Shown here in pieces: positions 20,958 to 27,286 of a stretch of 27,286 nt of DNA (position 1 is its first letter; each line of letters begins with the position of its first letter). The notes under the pieces are model-generated. The model saw only the letters and a program-made list of their open reading frames with translations, did no database searches and was not told where the DNA came from. Made by a program: the position numbers and the translations under genes. Location: NCBI GenBank assembly GCA_023853785.1, contig JAJIRX010000422.1, positions 1-27,286 of the forward strand. The letters are read 5' to 3'. This DNA comes from Psilocybe azurescens. Its lineage: Eukaryota > Basidiomycota > Agaricomycetes > Agaricales > Agrocybaceae.

Positions 20958-22426
20958 GTATGTAATCAGTCAGAATGGCAGACATGCCTGATGTACTTTC
21001 CGAGCCGTCGCGCAAGTTGAAAGTAGTTACTTTAAGTAAAAGGTACACTCTGGATTCCGGAACCACAAACTTCCGGTGTACATAATAACCAGTTCCTGGC
21101 ATGGTAGATAGGACAACAAGCCTACATACAATGATATTTATCAGCCCATGGACGCACCGTCACTCAGGATATTGGTGTGTTTGTCATTAGATTTTATTTT
21201 GAACAGTCACACGATTTTGGCTGGGGGAACAATGATCTCTTGAACAGGTTGTGTAGAGTGTACCGTAGGCGCCTAATAAATCAACTCTGGAGCTCTTGCA
21301 CCGTTTCTCCCTCATTACAGGATGGATAGAAGACAAAGAATACATTTATTCTGGATTACAGCAGAAGTCTGTGCCTGATGCGAAGCAGAACATCCAACGA
21401 GGCATTGAGGTATGCATAAACATAACATAAATGGAACATTATTGTCGAGGTTCTGGGAGGTTGCTTCTATTTTTAATGTTGCCATGACGAGCCATCGGGC
21501 CTGTATTGACTCCGCCCCATACTCGTCTCGTCTCTTACGTTTTGTTCTGTCGTCTCTCACACACAAATAATGGTTTGAGGGCATGTCATGCTCACGTTCT
21601 TCCATGTCATTCATCTACTGATTGAAAAAACACCGAGTCTACGTATGGCTTTGTTTTTACCATACATTTCCTATATCCTATCACAGAGTAAGCCGTAACA
21701 AAAGACTGTAGTACGTTCAGCCGGGAAGCCGCTATTCAGTGTATTCAGGCACTGGAAATCAATCGTTGACCTCTGAGTACTCACATTCGGGCTTTGGTAT
21801 GTCCGGACTATGGAGTACAATTGAGTGTATACACTGCTGGCACAGGGTTATTTATGTCAACGAAAAATGACTCAGAAATTTTATTAAACGTGTTTGCATT
21901 TTTGCCTGCTTTTACGACATATAAAATTCATTTTGAACTCAATATTTCTTCATACAGAAAATCTGCTAAAAAGGTTCCCTTTTTAAAGCATTTTTTGAGT
22001 TAAAATTGAAGAGTTTGCATAAGATTTATAAATTTCAAAACCATTTCAGAAAATGTTTCCTTTGTGGAAGAAATTGTGCAGATAAAAAACAAGATGTTTT
22101 TGGGAGACATAAATGTAACACAAACCAAGTATTTTGTCAAGTTTGTCGAGTCTTTAAATGAAAGATAACATTCAACATTGATATTATATTTTAGGTAATA
22201 TAAAATAATTTCTAAAACTATATATTTTAGGCAGGATAAAACAAATTGCACACTGAGGAGTCACTGCATGGTCCACATGAGTGAGTTGCTTGTCTAAATT
22301 ATAGGTCAGTCTCTGGCAAGGGGTGGCTTACACAGGACAGGGATATCATGACCATTAAATTCTCTTCTTCCCATTGTAAAGGTAGGTAGGCAAAATGGGA
22401 AAGAATGTCATGCAGACAAAACAACT
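20958..22426. other. Gene-poor region and start of the AT-rich block
   Basis: No supported gene. A minus-strand frame at 21315-21614 has no family signal. From about 21640 the sequence becomes strongly AT-rich, especially about 21880-22250, where short frames are fortuitous. Confidence 0.5.
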
Positions 22427-23504
22427 CTAGTTCTTCAAGTTTCCAACTCCAAAACTGTGCTTGAAGTAGAGGGAAAAGGCAAATGGATCAGCACACACAT
22501 TGGCCAGCTTGTGTTTCCAGGTAGCAACATAAGTTACAGTATATGGGTTGTCATTATCTTTAAAGTTGACTTGCATGATATAATCAATACATGCTGGCAA
22601 ATATCTGTTTGAAGAACCAGAATGGAGTAGTATAGACAAATTACCAAGATGCTTCCAGGATGTCAAATATGTTATGCCTATAATCACAATATGTAACAAG
22701 ACAGTCACATCCAATGGCTGATCAAATGATTTGACAAAACACACCTCAAGTGCTTTCAGAAGAGGTGTTGCTGAGTGCTTTTCCAAGCCATAAAATCCTT
22801 CACCTGCTCTTTGTCATTGTGTACTTGGTCTTGTGAGAGGCTGAGAATATCAGTCACAAGAGTACTTCAGACTTCTGCATTGATGAGGCTTTTCAGCATG
22901 GGCTTGCAGTTACAGATGACCCCTGGAGTTCCATCTATATAAAGAGATTCTGTAGGTTACTTACTTGCATAAATAAATGTGAGATAGCTTCTTCATATTC
23001 ACCTAGAACTTGTCAGTACAGTCATAAAGAATTAAAATTTAAGACCTACTTGGCTTATAATTTATTGAGATTTGTTGCAGCATGCCAATAACCCTTTCAA
23101 ATGGAAAGGTCCACCATGAATGAACTGGACCATAGAATACAAAGTATTCATAGAGATAAATGGCCTTGTGTTGATTTGGAACAAATTTGTACTCTGGGAA
23201 CAGTGCCTTCAAGCCATGAAGGCATGTGAGAATGTGGTTGAGGTAAATTTCTGCATGTGCAGCTGAGGTGCCTTCAGAGGTGGCAGTGATAACTGTAGAA
23301 ACAAAGTGGAGGGTGATTTCAAGGATGCAGCAGCACCTCTCAGAATGGTTGTCAGTTCCATCAGAATTGGACCAGAGGCAAGTCAAGGTAATAGATAGGA
23401 GAGTTGTTCTAAGAACACACCATTGGTCAGCCTTAAACTTTCCATGACTGCTCAAACCAAGTTTGGCTGGCAGAGATGTCAGCCATGACAGTTGAAACAG
23501 GTGT
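22427..23504 (-). mobile_element. Decayed TNP2-like (CACTA-type) transposase fragment
   Basis: The minus strand from about 23504 reads LSWLTSLPAKLGLSSHGKFK then ADQW, then after a divergent middle LKALFPEYKFVPNQHKAIYL and YGPVHSWWTFPFERVIGMLQ. This is the order seen in the DUF4218-like region of fungal TNP2/CACTA transposases. A GTAGGT...TTCTAG intron and a following EYEEAISHLFMQ exon (donor GTAAGT) suggest that splice sites survive. A second open frame at 22427-22786 (GITYLTSWKHLGN, PACIDYIMQVNF, PYTVTYVATWKHKLANVCAD) fits the C-terminal part of the same protein type. The catalytic N-terminal half was not found and no CACTA ends were recognised. It appears to be a relic, AT-biased relative to the rest of the window. 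Confidence 0.62.
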
Positions 23505-25531
23505 TGAATGTCAGAATGTACTGTATTTCAGGTTTGTCTTTTTTTGTTTTTAATTCACACTACTGTCTTCTTTGTGTTTTCCCCTATTTTTTTCTTCTTC
23601 TTGGCTTGTGCTGTCATCATCTCTTGAAAATTTTTATTTTTATTCTTATCTGTTTCTTTATAAATCTCATTATAAACTCTGAACTTACTCCTTCCTCTCT
23701 CCTCCATCAACCAGATATTTCACATTCCTCACTAAATGCTGTATTCCAAAAGCATGCACCATCCTCTACCACAGGCCCTCCAAAGACATTCTCAATGGAT
23801 CGACTGCAACCTCACTGATGCCATGTCCATTGCCTGCACTCTCTTCTTGAACCCCACCCTCTGCCCCAGTGGAGTTGCAACCAAGATGGCTATTAGTGTT
23901 AGGCTGCAGCAGAAGGCCTGCAGTGGCACTGCAGGGTGTGGAGATGTGGTTCTATAGAGCAGTGGCGGATGCAATGGAGGTTATACCTGGGTTCTGATTC
24001 AGAATTTGGGTGGGAATGTTATTAGGGTGTTGAGTGGAGTTGAGGATGCATTTTCTTTCTTTCTTGAGATGTCTTGGGGTTTGGGTTTTTTAAATACTTT
24101 TTGATTTTTTTTTTGTTGGTAGGCTAAAAATACAAATGGCAAGCACTTGTGGGGTGTGAATGGTGATATGGGCAAGATTGTTGATATGAAGAGGTATGAG
24201 CTGTATGAGTTAGCTAGCATCAAGGTGCATACTCACTCAATCTAGTTCTCTGCTCTTTGCACCTGGCAAGGGGAGATGTGGTGTGAGAAACTTGTAATTA
24301 GGTGGTGAGCAATTGGGGTGAGATACAATAATATGTAGGGAAAGGAGTACACAGATCAAAAAATAGAAAAGTTCCCATTTTCATCTTCTGTTTTCTTTCT
24401 TTCTTGTTAATGTCTGTAGATTTTGGATACTGTGATCAGTGAGCTCTTCTGTATATAATGTTGTTTGTGTGGACTGTGAATTATCCATTTTGATTTGAGG
24501 TTGGATTTTAACAAGAGTAAGCAAGAGTATTTTTCAATGAGATTTCAATATTCACTCAACAGGTTGTGCTCAGTAATGACATGAACAGCTTTTACAGGGG
24601 TTGTGACTAGCGACTAGAACTAAATTCAACAGACAGGCAAAAAAGTCACTTTATAAGTTACCTTGCTCACATGTTAAAGTGGGTCTATCTGGGCTACCTT
24701 AGCAGCTACCATCTAGAAAGATTTGAAATGTTCATCAAGTAGCCATATAGGTTTTTTTGTTATTTTGTTGCACTAAATATCTAGTGATATCCATACTATG
24801 AATATTAATGAACTAGGCTATAACTGAGTTCAAAGTTAATTGCTATATTGACACTTGCATTTGACTCATGCCTACTTTGTGGCAAGATTTAAAGCTGCAG
24901 TGTTACATTTTTATATTGAACTGATGTTTGAACACATAAAAAATAGTTGAAGTACTAATCATCATATCAAGTGGTGATGTTAGAATGAGATACAGTGATG
25001 TATACAATATCAATAACACAAATATAAAAGAGGCGAAATTGGCTTACAAAGAGAAGGTTTCCATAAATTATGTTTTCAAATTTCACAAAATCATCTTTGG
25101 ATGGGCAACATTGTTTTTTATCCAGTCATCCAGCTGCTGCGATGATAGATAGGATTTTAAGAATTGATCAACTTGTCCACATTTATCTTTCAGATAAGTG
25201 GTCCAAGCTATCAAAAATATATGAAAATAATCATGGTCAGTGACGAAATCCAGAATGAATATTCAAATGAGACAAGGATGGCTGGAATAAAGCAAATGAG
25301 ATACAGAAACTGCACACAAAAGCAAATATCCCAACCTGCAAAAGCATATAGTGATTGCTCCTATAATAATAAGATTTGATAAATAATAAGGTTTACAATG
25401 CAAGTCAACAACCCAAACAAAATCTTACAGAGAATTGAGTGCTGATAGTTTGTTCAATTTTAGATATCTATAAAATGCAAGCAATATCAAATGATAAAAT
25501 AAAATCAAGCATTGAATCAGATATAAAGTAA
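23505..25531. other. AT-rich gene-free region
   Basis: T-rich low-complexity sequence (about 23530-23665) is followed by AT-rich DNA with no coherent reading frame on either strand. A somewhat GC-richer patch at about 23740-23960 has open frames on both strands but no motif. It could be further transposon debris. Confidence 0.5.
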
Positions 25532-27050
25532 ACACAACTTACTAACTAAATAAAGGATGATATTAAAAATATAGACAACAACAAATGGTTTACAAAAAAC
25601 TTACATGCTAATTAAAAATTGAGGAAGAAAATATCCAAACCACAATCAACTGCAAATGATTTGTGCAACTTACATGCTGAATATCAATTGAGGCAGAACA
25701 TATTAGCAATTGAAATCAATCACAAACAGTGCACACTACTTACACGCTGAATATCAATTGAGGAGGATGTATTAGCAATTGAAATCAATCACAAACAGTG
25801 CACACAACTTACCAGCTGATTATCAATTGAGGCAGAACATATTAGTAATTGAAATCAATCACAAACAGTGCACACAACTTACAATCTAGATATCAATTGA
25901 GGCAGAACATATTAGCAATTGAAATCAATCACAAACAGTGCACACAACTTACATGCTGAATATCAATTGAGGCAGAACATATTAGCAATTGAAATCAATC
26001 ACAAACAGTGCACACAACTTACATGCTGAATATCAATTGGGGCAAAACATATGAGCAATTGAAATCAATCACAAACAGTGCACACAACTTACATACTGAA
26101 TATCAATTGAGGCAGAACATATTAGCAATTGAAATCCATCACAAACAGTGCACACAACTTACATACTGAATATCAATTGAGGCAGAACATATTAGCAATT
26201 GAAATCAATAACAAACAGTGCAGAAAACTTACATCCTGAATAAGAATTGAGGTTGAACATATTAGCAATTGAAATCCATCACAAACAGTGCAGGCAACTT
26301 ACAAGCTGAATATTAATTGAGGCAGAACATATTAGCAATTGAAATCAATCACAAATAGTGCACACAACTTACAAACTGAATATCAATTGAGGCAGAACAT
26401 ATTAGCAATTGAAATTAATCACAACAGTGCACACAATTTACATGCTGAATATCAATTGAGACAAAACATATTAGCGATTGAAATCAATCACAAACAATGC
26501 ACACTACTTTACGCTGATTATCAATTGAGGCGGAACATATTAGCAATTGAAATCAATCACAAACAGTGCACACAACTTACATGCTGAATATCAATTGAGG
26601 CAGAATGTGTTAGCAATTGAAATCAATCACAAACAGTGCACACAACTTACAGCCTGAATATCAATTGAGGCAGAACATATTAGCAATTGAAATCAATCGC
26701 AAACAGTGCACACAACTTACAGCCTGAATATCAATTGTGGCAAAATATATTAGCAATTGAAATCAATCACAAAAAGTGCACACAAATTACATGCTGAATA
26801 TCAATTGAGGCAGAACATATTAACAATTGAAATCAATCACAAACAGTGCACACAACTTACAGCCTGAATATCAATTGAGGCAGAATGTATTAGCAATTGA
26901 AATCAATCACAAACAGTTCACACAACTTACATGCTGAATAAGATTGAGGCAGAACATATTAGCAATTGAAATCCAACACAAACAGTGTATACAACTTACA
27001 TTCTGAACATAAATTGATGCAGAAAATTTAGCAACTGCAATTGAGCACTA
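25532..27050. repeat. 70-bp satellite array (about 20 units)
   Basis: Units begin at ACATGCTGAA-like positions: 25672, 25742, 25811, 25881, 25951, 26021, 26091, 26161, 26231, 26301, 26371, 26440, 26509, 26579, 26649, 26719, 26789, 26859, 26929 and 26998. The period is 70 bp, with a few 69-bp steps. Each unit carries TATCAATTGA, GCAGAACATATTAGCAATTG and ACAAACAGTGCACACAACTT, so two CAATTG palindromes about 20 bp apart. At least two strongly diverged units precede the array (from about 25532 and 25602), and the last unit (26998-27050) is decayed. 70 is not a multiple of 3, so the array is not a coding repeat. Confidence 0.97.
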
Positions 27051-27170
27051 AATCCTATCGCTGCTACTTAAATTCTCACCCCATAGTTCTTATATAATGC
27101 ATTTAGTATATTATTCAAAGTTCCAAACTTATACTCACATCCAGTACTTTACCATCCCCCACAGTCCATA

Positions 27171-27286
27171 TGGACTCCAGTGGACTCAGTGGACTCCAGT
27201 GGACTCCAGTGGACTCAGTGGACTCCAGTGGACTCCAGTGGACTCCAGTGAGACTCCAGTGGACTCCAGTGGACTCCACTGGACTC
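27171..27286. repeat. 9/10-bp minisatellite (GGACTCCAGT / GGACTCAGT), runs off the window
   Basis: Tandem TGGACTCCAG units of 10 bp are interspersed with 9-bp versions lacking one C. They begin at about 27171 and continue to the last base, so the array is incomplete here. It starts about 120 bp after the satellite array. Confidence 0.95.

Noticed and set aside
21315..21614. 99-codon minus-strand frame with a basic KRKRRDE stretch
   Set aside because: There is no homology I recognise, no splice context, and it sits at the edge of the AT-rich block.
26339..26587. 82-codon open frame with three similar 23-residue units
   Set aside because: It is only the 70-bp satellite read through three units. 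Length variants of 69 bp shift the frame, so it is not a coding repeat.
25532..27050. CRISPR-like array
   Set aside because: The repeats are directly tandem with no unique spacers, the unit is 70 bp, and the host is eukaryotic.

Overview
The window looks like nuclear DNA of a mushroom-forming basidiomycete (Agaricomycotina). The evidence is short GT-AG introns of about 45-70 nt, very intron-rich small genes, a multi-pass membrane family (DUF6534 type) that is expanded in Agaricomycetes, a Set3-type PHD/SET regulator, and relics of a TNP2-like (CACTA-type) transposon. No tRNA, rRNA or CRISPR array was recognised.

Layout. 612-1908 (+): a phosphoesterase / acid phosphatase-phospholipase C family gene with one clear intron and three apparent frameshifts at C runs. 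About 2630-3750 (+): a decayed, internally deleted, inverted copy of the promoter and 5' half of the Set3 gene that lies about 13 kb to the right. 3751-6322: no convincing gene. 6323-8457 (+): an intact membrane protein gene rebuilt here from 19 exons (349 aa), all introns GT-AG. 8458-9941: one weak open frame. 9942-17808 (-): a very large Set3-like gene (PHD finger, degenerate SET domain, long low-complexity tail) with five placed introns and many frame changes at homopolymers or short repeats. 17809-19696: its promoter side, then a patch of degenerate GTACGG-like motifs that may be a MITE-like element. 19697-20809 (-): a six-exon gene of unknown family with one frameshift. From about 21640 the base composition becomes clearly AT-rich. 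This block holds a decayed TNP2-like transposase piece (about 22427-23504, -), then gene-free DNA, then a 70-bp satellite array (about 25532-27050), and finally a 9/10-bp minisatellite running off the right edge.

The genes do not form a pathway. The phosphoesterase hydrolyses phosphate esters, the 7-TM-like protein is a membrane protein of unknown role, and Set3 is expected to be the scaffold of a histone deacetylase complex. The most informative themes are the inverted Set3 duplication, the contrast between an indel-free 19-exon gene and neighbours broken only at homopolymers (which points to sequence errors rather than pseudogenes), and the step from a GC-rich genic block into an AT-rich, satellite-bearing block. 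I found no multi-gene system that I would call a new defence or metabolic system.
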